A stretch of 64,000 nt of DNA, taken from Diploscapter coronatus (lineage: Eukaryota > Nematoda > Chromadorea > Rhabditida > Rhabditidae). Where the stretch lies: NCBI GenBank assembly GCA_964036155.1, contig OZ038422.1, positions 40,261,201-40,325,200 on the forward strand. The letters run 5' to 3'. This document shows, piece after piece, positions 32,856 to 46,112 of the stretch. A program made the position numbers and the translations under genes. The notes beneath the pieces were generated by a model that ran no database searches, was not told where the DNA came from, and saw only the letters and a program-made list of their open reading frames with translations. How positions within the stretch are numbered: the first letter of the stretch is position 1; each line of letters begins with the position of its first letter.

Positions 32856-35800
32856 CTAGCGACGGCCTGACTGGCGGCGATAAGTAGGGGTGGGCTGGGG
32901 ACTTTGCTGAGGGGGCAGAGTCTGAAAGACGATCAAATTCTTGGGAGGTCAACTTTCGAAAGAGAAAAAAGGAATCTTTTTCTTTTGGTTTAAAAGTTGA
33001 ATCTTTTAGGAAAAAGATCAAAAATATATTCCTCCCCTTTTTCATTTCAGAATTTGTTTGGCCTACCTGGCTCGGCATATTCTGCCTGCCCTGCGACTGC
33101 TGCTGATTGAGTTGATTGGGAATGAGCGGGCCGCTCGAGTTGGTGTGCGTGGGCGGGGAATAGGCCATGTGCTGTCCCAGAGGATCTGCAAATTTTGAAT
33201 CCCATTTTTGGTAATCTTCCAACTTTTTCCCTACCCGGAGTGGTCATCGAAAATTGCTCGTCGTCGAACAGCGGCTCGAGTCCTTCCAGGTCCAACTAAA
33301 TTGGCATAATTAGCCCCGCTTAATTGCCTCCCGTTATCCGCGTTACTTACCCTCTGCGCTCCTCCCATGTTGTAGCTCTGTCCTCCAGTCCCAATGTTTT
33401 CCACACTCGCTGCGCCACTCGACGTCGCTCCGGGAGAGACGGCCTGTAATTGTTTTAAGATAATTTCCCCCCAATTAAATGGCTAATTACCTGAACCAGA
33501 GGGGAACTGGCTTGATCGACGACGTAATCGTGTGCCCCATCAATGTGCTGTTGTCCACCAACCATTTGCTGCTGGATTTGTGCTTGATTGGCCCCATCTT
33601 CCAAAGCGAGCTGCTGCCCGTAGATCTGTCGCGGGTCACTGTTGGCGAGCTCCTGTAACATCTCGACTTGCTGAATGACCAGTCAATATTAACAATGCGG
33701 AAGAGGAAGCGGAGGGACAAATGCTTAATCGGAGATTAGATCTAGGAGAGAGTGATTTAGAGAATCTGAATCCACAGATGATAAGCCTGGTTAGTCCGAA
33801 TATCACCAATCACTTCACTACAGTATAGATGTTAATCTGGATAAAGGGAGAATTTCATATGTTCTTTTTTGAGGCAATTCGTAAATGGTGTAATGATGGA
33901 ATGGCGTAACGTGAAATGACGAAACGTTTTTAGTGTTTAATGAAACGCAAAAATGACTAAATGCTTCTTTTTCTGCACAACTCCTGTCAATTTTTGTTGC
34001 GTTCAGTCATTTTTGCATTGTTAAATACTACCGGCGTTTGATCATTTCGCATCACGCCATTCCGTCATTTACAGGCTGTTCCTTTTTGATAATTTAAATA
34101 TTGCATTTGACATATCGCCCTCTATCCATCGTCTGACTCACATCATTGAAGTCGAAGTTCCAGTCAGTGTTGGTGAGCAAATCTCTGCAGCTGTCGATGC
34201 CCAGATCGACCCCGTTGAAGTAATCCTGCAAAGTGGCGGGCATCATTTCGAGTGTATCGATTGTTTGGGGAATTTGGGCTGATTCGGCCGCGTCCTGAGG
34301 CATCAGAATCGAGGCGAATTGCTCGTGTCGTTGCTGCAGGGGAGCGACTGCCGCCGTAGGATGGCGGCTAGTCCCCAAGTTACCTCCGAGCGGGTTTCTC
34401 GCGCTCATCTGAATCGGCCCCGCGCAATAACTACTCGTCTCTCAAATCCCCTATCTCTCACACAATTTCGAAAGAGCATAAACAATGTGCATCAAAACGT
34501 GTCGCGCCTTTGCAACTCCCACAATCGTCTGGCTACGCCCCTTTTCTCGAAAAACTTCATTGTGAATGCTCCACAATAGTTCAAAAGGTTGCATTTTTGA
34601 ACCAACCTGCAACTCCTGAGAGATCTGTCTGTCCAGCGAGGGCGACATAGCGATGGTCGGGGAGAACGCCTGCGGGAACTCCTGGGGCGAGAGCTGAGCC
34701 GAGTTGCTCGCCACGTTCATCTGCATTTTCAAAATCGATTGCCGCAATTCTTTTATATTCGAATTAACCTGTTGACGATTAGTAGAGGTAGTTGGAGGCG
34801 CCATGTACTGTTCCAGTTCGGTCGATCCATTTCCAGACTGGATTCCATTGTCCTAAATTTCAAATATTCTAATTTCTCAAAATATTTTCCTCCTCACATT
34901 CAAAATGCCCTGTCTGACTCCACTCATCTGTCCGTGCGGCGATTGCATTGGCTGTTGCTGTTGTACTTGAGGCTGAGGCACGACCCCGCCTCTCTGCAGA
35001 TTGCTCGTGTACCGTACGCCCCCACTGTTCGAATTCGCAGGGCTCTGACGTGACGCGTATCGCGTTGCGTACTGTCTCTGATTCTGGGGCATGACTGGGG
35101 ACGGCTGCGTAACGATACTAGGGGAGTTGATGTGGGCTTCTTGCTGTGAAATATTGGATTTTTGAAAACTCAGAAATTTTTTGAATACCTGTTCCTGTAG
35201 ATTATTCTGGTAGTTGGAAGGGGAGTAGATCTCGTTCTGCTGTTCCTCGATCAGAGGAGAGGGGTCGACTTCGTCAGTCACATCGGCAATAATTGGTCCT
35301 GCTCTGCGGAAGTCCGCGTTGTTGATCAGCTCCCTTTCCAAACGGTCCAATAGCTAAAATTGTAAAAATTTCGATTTTCCTCCAAAAAACACCTCAAAAC
35401 TCGACCTGCAGAAAGTATAACATATTGAGAGAGAGGAAAAGAATATCCTTTTCTCTCTCGATATGTTATACTATTTTCTCTGCAGGTTGCGTTTTGAGAA
35501 GTCTGGAAAAAATCGAGAACCTCCGAAAGATTGTTGGGATTAGTAGCAGCGCTAGCGCCTGGCCCAGACGACCTCGGCTTCTTTGTGGGCGGTTCGTCGA
35601 TCGCCAACACGCCTTTCTTCATCATTCTGTTCGTCGTCAAACGCGGCTGCACCATCACGATCAGGAATTGCACCAACTGCAATCCAATTTGTGTTCAGAT
35701 AAGAGTGGAATTGCGCACAAATGTGAACATTTACTTTTGCCCATTTTAATTTGAGATCGAAGAAATTTTGAAAAGATTTCGAGAATCAAGGGGGATTAGG

Positions 35801-37247
35801 GAATTCAGGATTGATCAAGGGCGTGGGGCGTGTATCAACTGGGTCACCTTTTTGACGATGGCTTGCTGTCTGTTATGCTGCTGCTTCATCGTCGACACCT
35901 CGTTGTGCAGATTCTTGTTCTCACTGCAAACATTAGAATAAGAGTGAGTCGATTCTTTATCATTGGAATTTATCATAGACGCAGAGATTATCTTTTCAGA
36001 GCTAGAATGGCAGTTTCTATCTTTAGGCATTGAGACCTGGAAGAGATGCCGAGTGGACTTACTTGATGAGCTGATGCATGCGGTTGTCCATGCTCTTTTG
36101 CTTCTCGCGTAGACTTCGAATCTCGTTCACCACTAGCTCCAAATTCGCCTTAAAATGTGAAATGTTCATTTTCAAGCCCCCCGTCCTTTTTCAAGATTGA
36201 ATAAAAAGCAAACCTGAGTCTGCGTAGACATGTTGGGCTCCACGTTTCTTGTCGATTGCTGCAATTTTAAATTTACTTTAACTTTTTTTATTTTCAAAAT
36301 CCGACCTTTCTCTTTATGTTCACGAGCAGGTCCGGGTGGTCGCGCACGAAATACGGATGACTGAATTCGAGATGGTCCTGCAACGATCCAACCATTTACA
36401 ATGTTTGGTCAGTGATCAAAATAACCTGATCCGACTCAGTTCTGGTCAGTCCGCCCTGGTTGAGCGGCGTCATTTTGCGAAAGCCGTCTGAAAAAATTAA
36501 TTTTCGGAATCGATGATTTTTAAAAGGAAAAATTGAAAACGTACACATGTTGAGCTGTCTGATGAGCGAGTTGATGTTGTTGTGCTTGAAGTAGTGCGGC
36601 AGCACGTTCCGACAGAACGAGTACGGGTCGGTGATGTGAAATGACGTACCAGACTAAATGTCATTCAGATGATGTCAATTTGAAAAAAACGTCGCAATTT
36701 ATGATGACGTCACAAATTAATCTACCTCGTCCCATTTGATGATTTGCTGCAGGGAGGGGTCCTCGACGATGTTCCAGAGCTTGATCAGGAACAGGGGCAT
36801 TTTCTCCTCGTCGCGCGGCAACGGCAGCTGGTTCCCGCCCGCATTCTGGTCACTCTAGAATTTTTCGAATCACCTCTCAAAAATTTCGACGTCGGCTTCA
36901 AATTAGATTTGATCATCCTGCTTCAAGCCTCATTTCCTACTATAAATTCCTGAATATCCCACGTAACTCTAGGACAAATCCCTAAAAAATTCATAAATCC
37001 ATAATCCAATCGATAATCCACCCTCGTACGTGCATTTTTGCATTGCATCATATGCTTCAAAACAGGTTTTCTCGGTCCAACTTTCAACATTCACAATTCG
37101 GGATTTTTCGATTTCTCCGACCCCCACCACTTTCGGGATGGCTTCGGAGAAGAGTAGATGAAATTGTCGTACCTTTTGTCCCTGAGAGCTGCTATTTGCT
37201 CCGATTTCCGTCTTGGGAACGCGCCCCCCTTGTCCGTTGAACGACAT
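32856..37247 (-). CDS. hsf-1: Heat shock transcription factor HSF-1
   Basis: The winged-helix DNA-binding domain is spread over four exons near 36330-36857: PLFLIKLWNIVEDPSLQQII; SGTSFHITDPYSFCRNVLPH; YFKHNNINSLIRQLNM joined to YGFRKMTPLNQGGL; and FSHPYFVRDHPDLLVNIKRK. The HR-A/B trimerisation coiled coil follows (LELVVNEIRSLREKQKSMDN, MHQLI, ENKNLHNEVSTMKQQHN). The long C-terminal half is rich in Gln, Ser and Pro, as in other HSF activation domains, and ends TYRRQSGRR. ATG 37247 is the first after an acceptor-like CTTTCAG at 37321, suggesting trans-splicing. Introns carry the foldbacks 33870-34080 and 35395-35490. The family binds nGAAn arrays as trimers to induce chaperone genes. Confidence 0.95.
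33870..34080. repeat. Foldback element in an hsf-1 intron
   Basis: The left side has AATGGCGTAACGTGAAATGA and the right side TCATTTCGCATCACGCCATT, inverted copies. The outer ends pair as GTAAATG and CATTTAC. The interior has further repeats of GCGTTTCAT-like and AAAATGACT sequence. It lacks the GAAATAGT core. Confidence 0.65.
35395..35490. repeat. Hairpin at an hsf-1 intron boundary
   Basis: Read on the minus strand, CTGCAGAGAAAATAGTATAA and its inverted partner TTATACTTTCTGCAG enclose a short GAGAGAGAAAAGG loop. It includes the AAATAGTAT core. It begins within about 40 bases of the exon encoding NLSE. Depending on which donor is used it is intron 5' end or coding. Confidence 0.7.
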
Positions 37248-38378
37248 GTCAGACGGCTCTGCGCCAGAGCTTTGATGCAATCCAAAGTCGACGCTCACCG
37301 AAAGGTTACCCTCCAGAAGTCTGAAAGTCACCAAATCAGTCGAAAATCACACGAACAATCAGAAATTCTGAAGAAGAATGACATCAACAAAAGCTGATCG
37401 AGTTCCCTGCAACTTGCCCAAATGACGCGCGTAAAAAACGGGACGCGACGAAATCAAAAGTCCACTTTAACTCTCTGCTCTTTCTCGTCCAATTTCCCCT
37501 TGTTTACTGATAATTCTCCTCTTGATTCTATGATTTTTTTGTCGTTAATCTTCCGCGTCATCTCGTCTCGCGATTTGCAAAAAACCCCCCCGGAAGTTGT
37601 TCTTTTCCGAGTCCGTGCAAAATCCCCGGTCAAACCCGATAAAAAATAGTGCCATCCTTGAAATTCCGTCGACTCACTGATGATAGTTGACGAAATTGCC
37701 CGACATTAACTCGACTCTGATAGTTTGATAATGACGCGAAGTTTTGAGAACAAAAATGCAAAATTTCGTGTTCGTAAAGTGAAACTGAAAAATGATATGT
37801 TCTGCAAAAGGGGGGTTTTCCTTTTTCTTTTAAATTGTTTCGTCAAAATTGAAGCCTTCTAATCTGCATCATTAAAAGTTTTTCGAAACGTACATTTTAC
37901 GTTGCAAAATACACATTGGGCGTCTTTTTTCTGGGATTTCAAAACTCTTCACTCTAGTTATTATTTTGGCGGCTTTTCATACAATGATAAGATAGAGCGA
38001 ATGAAGAAAAGGGATTAAGCTTAGCCCCCACACAAAAATGTGGGACTTCATATATGTGTTTTACTCCAAAAATAAAAAAAATAGGGACTTCCCGTCACTT
38101 TTCCGACTCTCACATATCCCTCTTCTTTCCCTCTCTCTTCTCAGCAGGTAAACAAGAGGCTTTTCCTGCAAAATCAACTGCAAAAAATCGATATGCACAG
38201 CTGATAAATTGCGGCAAAAACTGATAAACAACACGGAGATTTTCACGGATTTCTATGGATTTTAAAATTTTTCTTAGATTTACTCTATTTTTTGCTCGAC
38301 TTCAGAAAGAACCTGATCGAAGGCTGTTTTGGAGAAGAAACGAATCGATAAGTCGAGTTACAAATCGATCTGGGAAGG
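37248..38378. promoter_or_regulatory. Divergent interval, hsf-1 and flavoprotein gene
   Basis: About 1.1 kb between two divergent starts. CTTTCAG at 37321 (minus) is a likely trans-splice acceptor for hsf-1. I looked for three adjacent nGAAn units as a self-regulatory heat shock element and found none that is convincing. Confidence 0.5.
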
Positions 38379-41300
38379 ATGAGTCTGAGCCGCGCTGGTC
38401 TCGTTTTGGGGCAGGGAGGACCTGCCTCTCCGGTGGTCAACATGGCTATCAGGTCAGACAGGGAAACATTAAAAGATAAACTAAAAAATTGTTTACAATC
38501 CTCAAAAGTCAATCAAATTTTCAAGTAAAAAAGTTGAGAAAATCTTGGAGTTGATTTTATTTTAAACAAATAAAATTATAAATTGCTGCAGAAAATCGTC
38601 GACGCACAACGTGTTCGCGCTGATCGTTGGCTCGGGCGTGGCCGGTAGTTCTGTCGCCTTTCATCTCGCTAAACGCGGCATGAAGGACGTCATGCTCATC
38701 GAGAAATCCAGTTAGTTTATGAAGAAAAACAATCAAATTTTGAAAAGAAAATTCTGGAATAAAAATAAGATGTTCTAGAACCAAACAAATGTTCCAGAAT
38801 CAACGGCAGCTCCTTCCGGGACGACGTACCACTCTCCAGGCCTCGTCTCGGCCAGTCACCCCGCGCATAGATACAAGCCGATTCTCGCCTACTCCATCGA
38901 CCTCTATTCCAGACTCGACAAAGAAACGGGCGGGGTACTAATTCAACGATTGTTGTTTTTTTAACTCTAGAATTTTAGAAGAAACATCTCGAAAAGCAAA
39001 AATTGCACAATTTGCAAATTTCAGCAAATCAACTTCGAGCCGACTGGAACAATCCGACTCGCGACCAACGAAACTCGACTCAAGGAGTTCAGACGCTATG
39101 TCGGCAGGGACTATTACAAGGTTAGTCAAACAAAATAACCAAAAATACCAAATTGTACAGAAAAGGCTTCTCGTAAAAGTCGTACGCTTGTGAAAAATAT
39201 GATTTTGATGCGGAATGTGAATTTCTGCAGACTGGCGACGTGTGCAAGACATCCCTGCTGGGACCCGACGAAGTGGCCCAAATCGCTCCACATCTGGCCA
39301 AGGGCTCCATTCTCGGCGCGCTGCATACCACCAACGACGGATGCGTTTCCGCTTCGGTGCGGCGGGACAAACTCCGTAGAATAAATTAAACATTGGCACA
39401 TTTTCAGGGCCTGACTCAAGCCCTCATTTCCGGAGCCAAGTCGGGCGGCGTTCAAGTCAGAGAGGGAATGCCCAAATTCATCAAATATGATAAGGTTCGG
39501 AAAATGATTAAGTAAGATTTTTAAAAATCACAAATTTTAGGAGAAAGGAGCCTGGTTCGTGGAACTGGAGGGCGGCGATCTCGTCATCACCAGAAATCTG
39601 ATCAACGCTGCTGGAATCTGGTGAGGGGAAAGATTTTGAACAAATAAATTTATGACAAAAAAATTGCAGGGCAAACGACATCGCTCGAATGTCGGGCCAC
39701 ATTCTCCCCGGCTGTATCGTCGAACATCAATACGCCGTCATTACGGTAGCCTCTTATTAAAAAACCAGAATAGTTTGGCAAAAATGGGAATGGGAAGAAA
39801 GAAAAATGCTTAATTTAAAATTTTCAGCCCAAAAACCCGCCCCCCTCAACGCCGGCCATAATCGACCACGACTCGACGTTCTACTTGAGGAAGAGCACGA
39901 AAACACCCAACAGCTATCTGTTTGGGGGTTTCGAGCCGTACGACAAGGTTCGATTCAGAGAGGACTGGTATCAGAAAGGCGTCCCTGCCGGTTAGAATTC
40001 GAGCAAAGAATTAAAAATAACGATTATTTAAAGAAAAATAGAGAAAGTTCTCTTTCAGAAAGAAAATAGAAAAAGTGGTTTCTGAAGAGAAAATTACAAG
40101 AAAAAACATCTTTTTGAAAATTAAAAAAAACTAAATTTGAAATTTTGCAGAAGGCTCTCTGATCATCGAACCGGATTTCTCGCGTCTGGATCAGGCTTTC
40201 ACTCGGGCCAAGGAACTCGTTCCCGATTTGCAGGACGCCAAGGTCGAGGCCCACGCCGCCGTCTTCAACATGACTCCAGGTAACATGCGGAAGTTGCGAA
40301 ATTTAGAACAGACTTTCATCCAAAACGCAAAAATTAACGGGGAGAGGGCACAGATCAATTTGTTTTACAATAGCGAACTGATACTTTAGGCGGTACACAA
40401 CTAGACTTTGGACAAATATTTTAGCTTAAGGGGTGGGTACGCTCGAACGAAACGATCTGGCTTAAGTTCAGCCTATTTTTGGTCAGAATCAGAAATTAAA
40501 GTGAATGCTGGAACTAAATTTAACTCGTGAGCTAAAGTTGAAATATTGACATTCACTGATATTTTAAACCAAGGGTTAAAATTGACGTCTTAGATTATTA
40601 AAATTAAAAAAAATAAAAAAGACGAAACTGAGCTTGATTGCAGACGGCTATCCTCTTGTCGGACCTTACGACAAGAACTACTGGGTTTCCACGGGCTTCC
40701 TCGACGGAGTCAGCAGCGGAGGCGGAATCGGTTAGATTTTAGATTTTGAAAAAAAATCAAGGGAAGATAAAATGTAAAAATAAATAAAAATGATTCTTTT
40801 AGTCAAAAAGTCGAAATTCAGGAAAATATCTGGCCGATTGGATCGTGGACGGCGAGCCGCCGCACGAACTCTTTGACACAGACGCCAGCAGATACGATCG
40901 ATGGGCTGATAGAAAGTGCGCATTTTTGTCTTTGAAGAAAAAAATAGGCTACTCGGAAAAGAACACCCAAAAACCCAGTGAACAAGGGTCCCAATTTCCT
41001 CTACCAATCCTATATCCTAATGGGTAAAACTATTTAAACTAGGGTCCTTATTCATTGGATTTGAGATCCTTTTCCGAATTATCAACAAATAAACTTGCCA
41101 GATTCATCCTGGAAAAGAGCAAGGAGACCTATTCGATGTACTACAACTGGTCCTACACGGACAGACTCGGCGGCAGACCGACTGATCGAGTCAGGTAAAG
41201 AAAAAATACTTTAAAAAATAAATTTTAGAAATAAAAAATAAAAACTCTTTTCAGTGGAATTTGGGGTCGACTTAAAAAGGAGGGCGCGCAATTCTCCTTC

Positions 41301-44178
41301 AGAAATGGATGGGAGGTAAGAAACAATAAGACTGATCTTTGAAGAAGACCAGAACATATGGTCCTCCTGTATTAATAAACACTTGGTAGTCACGCAATCG
41401 CCTGTGCTAGTAACCAGTTATTTGACTTATTTCTCCTTTCCTTACACTCGTTCACCCTAAAATCCAATGTCTAGTACAGACAGAGAGTGTCGGTGTTCCG
41501 GCGGTGTATAATACAGAGGATCTGAAAATATTTCTTTTGTTCAGGTGGCTCAGTATTTCTCTATCGACGATGAAGGCATGATCTCCACGCTGCAAAGAGA
41601 GTACGAGACCGTCACCAACAAATGCGGCGTCATTGACTTGTCTTGGAAGGTTTTTTTTTTTTTTTTTTTTTTTGTATTTAAAAAAATGTTCAAATTACAG
41701 GGCAAGCTCGAAATCAAGGGGCCCGATGCTGAGGCCCTCATGGACTACGCCTTTGCGAGTTCGGTTAGAACATTTCTAAACCATAAAGAATAAGCAAATA
41801 AAATAAATGCTCAGATTCCACCACTCGGCCAAATCGGATCCGGAATCATGTTGACGAGGGAGGGCCGACTCTTCGCTCCAATGAAGGTTCGTCAGAAAAA
41901 AATACTTTTTTAATGAAGAAAATAAGAAAAGTTGAATTTTTTCTCAGATTTTCCACCACGACAAGGGCCGCAGTGCGTTCATCTGTGTGACCGAGCCCGA
42001 ACGAGAAAGCAGAGAACTCTACTGGTGAGAAGAGAAGAATAAATTTGAACAAATTTAAGGTAAAAAAAATTGCAGGTTGCGCCGAGCAGCGGTCGAAAGA
42101 GGCTTCAAAGTGCAGGTGAACTGCGTCTCCGAATATCTGGCCTCGCTCGCTCTCGTTGGACCCAAAAGTCGAGAGGTTTGAAAACCTAAAATAATAAAAA
42201 ATAAAAAGTACTTCAGGTATTGTCGCACCTGACGAAGGCGGATGTCTCGGATTCCGGTTTTCCGATGCGCTCGACCCGCCTCATTCGCCTCGGCCTGGTA
42301 TCCGATTTATATTTTCGATTAGATCCTTGAAATTGGCAATTTCGGAGATTAAGTATTCAAATAATATTGATTTCCACTGAGTTTGTTATCCCAGGATTAA
42401 ATATAAAATGATTTTAAATAAAAAATATACATATAAATTCGGTTACAGGTAGCCGTGGTCTGCGCGCGCAGCAGCACCTCGACCGGTCAACTCTCTTTCG
42501 AGCTCTTCCACAACAGAGCCGATACCTTCAAACTCTATGAGGTGGGCAGATTCGCAACCCTTTCGAATTGCGCGCGGTTAACCGTATAAAACGAAATAGT
42601 GTGCCTTATCGAGAGGCGAAAAAAGTATGCCTTCTTTTCATCTTTCGAATCATATGCACTGTTTCGTTTCATGCGGTTAACCGCATGCGATTCGAAAACA
42701 TTACAACGTCTGAAGATGGGATCGCAAAACTATTTCAAATTTAAAAAAATAATTAAAAAGTAGCAATGAAATTTTTTGAAAATATATTTAAAAAATAAGT
42801 TTGCAAAAAATGAAAAGCAATTTTGAGGCAATAAGAAACGCGGGCGCCTCGGTGGGGCTGTGCAACTTCGGTGCGGCGACGCTGAACATGATGCGACTGG
42901 AGCACGGCTACAAAATCTGGGGCAGAGAGCTCTCGCTCGACACAAACCCCTACGAGTGCGGACTCGGAAGTAGGACATATTTTTCTCGAAAATTGCATAA
43001 AAGTAATTGTATAATAAAATTTCAGCCCTTGTCAACTTGGAGAAGAAAGACTTCATCGGCCGAATCGCGGCAGAAGAACTCAGCAAGAAGGAATTCAGGT
43101 GGGGACAATGCTCTGTTTTCAAAGAAAAAAGATAAGTCTCTTTTGAAAAAGAAGATCGCTTCCTGAAAAATTACAAATTTTCAAAAGGGAAAAATAAAAC
43201 ATCTTTCTTCAAAATAAAGATTTCCTTTTCCAGTCGCCGTTTGACGCTGCTGACATTCGAGCCGAGCGACAACGAAGTGCCTCTTCAGTACGGCAATTTG
43301 GCTCTCGGCAATGAGGTCATCAGGAGACAGGGACAGGAAGAGGTGTGTGTTCACATAGCGCTATGGCATCATGGCGTTTGATGAGGCAATTTGAAAAATA
43401 GTTGCATTGTATTATTGACTGGAAGAAAGTCGATATCCATTCTGCAATTAGAAATCGAATTGGAGCGAAATAGTGAATCACGTCGAAGAGAAACGAGAGA
43501 GACGAATAGCGTAATTGTTGTGAATATCGACACGTTCTCTTCCGATCAATAATAGCATCGTTGTGCATGTCAAATGTATAAGACTTGAAAGGTAAAAGAT
43601 TCCCCTTTTATTTCCTATCCAACGATGCAAATATTGCATCCACTTTTCCAGGTTGTCTCTGATGACAACAAAACGAGATCGCAAAGCTATTATGTCGTCT
43701 ATTCATAGCATAGCCTCAATAAATTGTGACTATGATGTCACTGAATTTTGATATCACTAGAATTGAAATAAGGTAAAAAATAGAATAATAATTTGCAGAG
43801 AATCGGCCAAATCACATCGGGAACTTACTCGGTCCGCCTCCAGAAGCCAATCGCCTTCGCGTGGGTCGACAACTCCGTGCAGCCCAATGAAAAGGTCAGC
43901 ACACATAACAATTATTCCAGAAAATTCAAATAAATTAACGGATTTTTCCAGAAACTAGTCATTTTTCGTGTTTGGTGAGGAAAGAGCTAAATGAGAAAAA
44001 AACCTTTTCGGGAAAAAATGAAAAAGAACTATAATAAAAAATAAAAGTATAGAATTTGTTTAAAAAAATAAAATAGCAAAAATTAAAACAATATGTTCAG
44101 TTGGTTGTGGACGTTGGTTTGGACAAACGACTCGTGGCCAGTATTGTGGAGACGCTGCCGCACGCACCCATTTTCTAG
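38379..44178 (+). CDS. Dimethylglycine/sarcosine dehydrogenase-like flavoprotein
   Basis: About 20 exons. The product begins with a short possible mitochondrial leader and an FAD dinucleotide fold (IVGSGVAGSSVAFHLAKRGM). TTYHSPGLV follows; its His aligns with the residue that carries covalent FAD in DMGDH and SARDH. Then come INFEPTGTIRLATNETRLKE, AAGIWANDIARMSGH, GYPLVGPYDKNYWVSTG and KYLADWIVDGEPPHELFD, typical of the DAO and FAO_M domains. The second half is a folate-binding GCV_T/aminomethyltransferase module (CGVIDLSWKGKLEIKGPDAE, GQLSFELFHNRADTFKLYEA, MRLEHGYKIWGRELSLDTNP) with its C-terminal barrel. The family demethylates dimethylglycine or sarcosine in one-carbon metabolism. I cannot separate the two activities from sequence alone. 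The intron at 42544-42827 holds a foldback. Confidence 0.88.
41380..41520. repeat. Degenerate element in a flavoprotein-gene intron
   Basis: Shares the core CCTTACACTCGTTCACCCTA with 20610-20703, while the flanking arms differ and pair poorly here (CTGTGCTAG against CTAGTACAG). It lies in the intron before the VAQYFSIDDEG exon. Confidence 0.5.
42570..42695. repeat. Foldback in a flavoprotein-gene intron
   Basis: The outer arms are GCGCGGTTAACCGTAT and ATGCGGTTAACCGCATGC. The inner ends are CGAAATAGTGTGCC (from 42592) and GCACTGTTTCG (42656-42666), pairing as a second, inner inverted repeat of the common core. Confidence 0.75.
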
Positions 44179-44269
44179 GTTGATGATTCGATGATTCTTA
44201 GCAAATTTGCCAAATCCACCCCAGACCTGGACAACGCTTATGTCAAATCTCCCGTGCATATATTCCCTT

Positions 44270-44390
44270 TAACACTAAAATGAAAACTTGAAAACTTCAA
44301 GCCATGAGAAATTGAGAAGGGAATCGTTTTCTCTACCATTCCCCCACCCTATTTCGCATGGCTTGAGGGTCTGAGGTTTCTAAAATAGCC
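44270..44390. repeat. Foldback downstream of the flavoprotein gene
   Basis: The right arm, inverted, reads GGCTATTTTAGAAACCTCAG and continues CAAGCCATGCGAAATAGGG. The left arm has ACTTCAAGCCATGAG. It is the same sub-family as 2001-2111 and shares the GGGAATCGTTTTC interior. Confidence 0.7.
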
Positions 44391-45996
44391 CGCTAAAATC
44401 ATGTTGCGGTACCCCTCTACTGTATTGTATCAACTTTCTATAGAAAAATGATATTTTGCGTGTACCCTCTCCACTATAACTTTTCACCCTGACTGAAAAT
44501 TTGTCCAGGTCTGATCCACTCCGAATTTATCGAATCACCAGGCTCGAATTCACCCAAATTGTCCAGATTTCAGGACAAAAGTCAATATGTTCATGCTCAT
44601 TTCTATTTTTCTATCATTTTCTATCCAAAAATTTTAATTTTCTGCTGGTCATCGTATTTCTTATAATTTATTTTTTCAAGATTGTAGATACCGATCATAC
44701 ACAGATGCAATTATCGTTTTCCAACATTTTATTGATTTGATTTGAAGCTGTTTTACGAGTTATCGCTTTATTTCTATCACACATTTCTTATCAGTTCATT
44801 TCAAATCGGTTTCTTTTTCTTTTTCGTAGATTTCTAGGCAGTTCGACATTGTTAGGGCTTCGTCAACTTTGTATTGGTTATGAAAAGTTTATTTATTTTT
44901 ATTTTATCATCACCGAAGGAAATCCGTTTGAAGCGGACTAGAGCTACCTTGGTTGTTTTTAATTTTGATTTTTTTCACTTTAACTTTTTTAAATTCCAGG
45001 TATCAAAAAGGACGCTCTGACGTGCGGCACGAAGTGTGAGGCCCGATTCCGAGCTGTCTAAAAATAGATGTCAGAAAATCGGGAAATTTTGAAAAATTCA
45101 TTTTTATTCCACGTCTATTTTTGGAAGAGGTAGAGAAAAGTAGGTGTGGAATGCAAGAGATCATTTTCAAAACCCACTCAACATTCTACTCGACCGTACG
45201 TCGGGGTGTCCTTTTTGATATTTAGAATTTAAAAAAAAAAAAATTCGAAAGTTGAAGTAAAAAATTATAATTAAAAATAACAGGTAGGTTTTAGCCCCGA
45301 TAGAAACGGGCAAATTTCAAACGGTAGAATAAGAATAATTTAAACAAGTTTTTTCGATAAATTTTTCAGAAAAAAATATCCAAGCTGATAAATTTGACAA
45401 GCCGAAGGGAAAATACAATCGAAGGCAAAATATTACAGACATTCAATGAAATTGTGGTAGAGGAAGAAAAGTTGAGCAACTTCTAAAGAGAAGAGAAACA
45501 TTCTTGAAGAATATAAAATCTAGCAGAGGGTAGATACATGATAGTTTTTTGATGTTCAAGTGAAATTGTTTGCGAGAAAATACACGTATTCACAGGATGA
45601 ATAAAAATTGAAATTCACACCAAGAAATCGTTTTCTGAAAAAAATTCAGGTTTTTAGAAAATAGATTTCTTGGATGAAGTAAATTTAGCAAATTCGCAGA
45701 ATATGGGAAAGGAGAAAACGAGTAAAGAGATAGACTAAATTTGGAACGATAGGGTCGTCCTATCGCTTAATTGCACCGGTAAAATGTTACAATGTCACAA
45801 AATTCGGATATAATCATTTTTGGGAAGAAAAAACATGCTAAATTTAAATTCCAAAAAATCTTTGGATGACATAATAGAAAGTATAGGACTCGAGACAAAA
45901 GTAAAAGATAGATGGTTTTAAAATAGGCCAGAGGGGTCCGGTCGTTAGACGCCTAGATGCAACTGTTAAATTGCGAAAAATTGTGTTTCTTCTATT

Positions 45997-46112
45997 GGCT
46001 ATTTTAAGAGAGCAACCTAGAAAATAGTTGCATACGAAATAGTGTGAGAAAAGAATCGTTTTTTTCCTAGCAAACCCTATACTATTTCGCATGAAACTAC
46101 TTCTCCTAATTG
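45997..46112. repeat. Foldback in the 3' flank of the myosin gene
   Basis: The inner arms are TGCATACGAAATAGTGTGAG and ACTATTTCGCATGAAACTAC. The outer end GGCTATTTTAAG links it to the GGCTATT group. AAATAGTGTGAGAAAAG is identical to the core at 13561-13577. It ends about 10 bp from the myosin stop codon. Confidence 0.75.
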
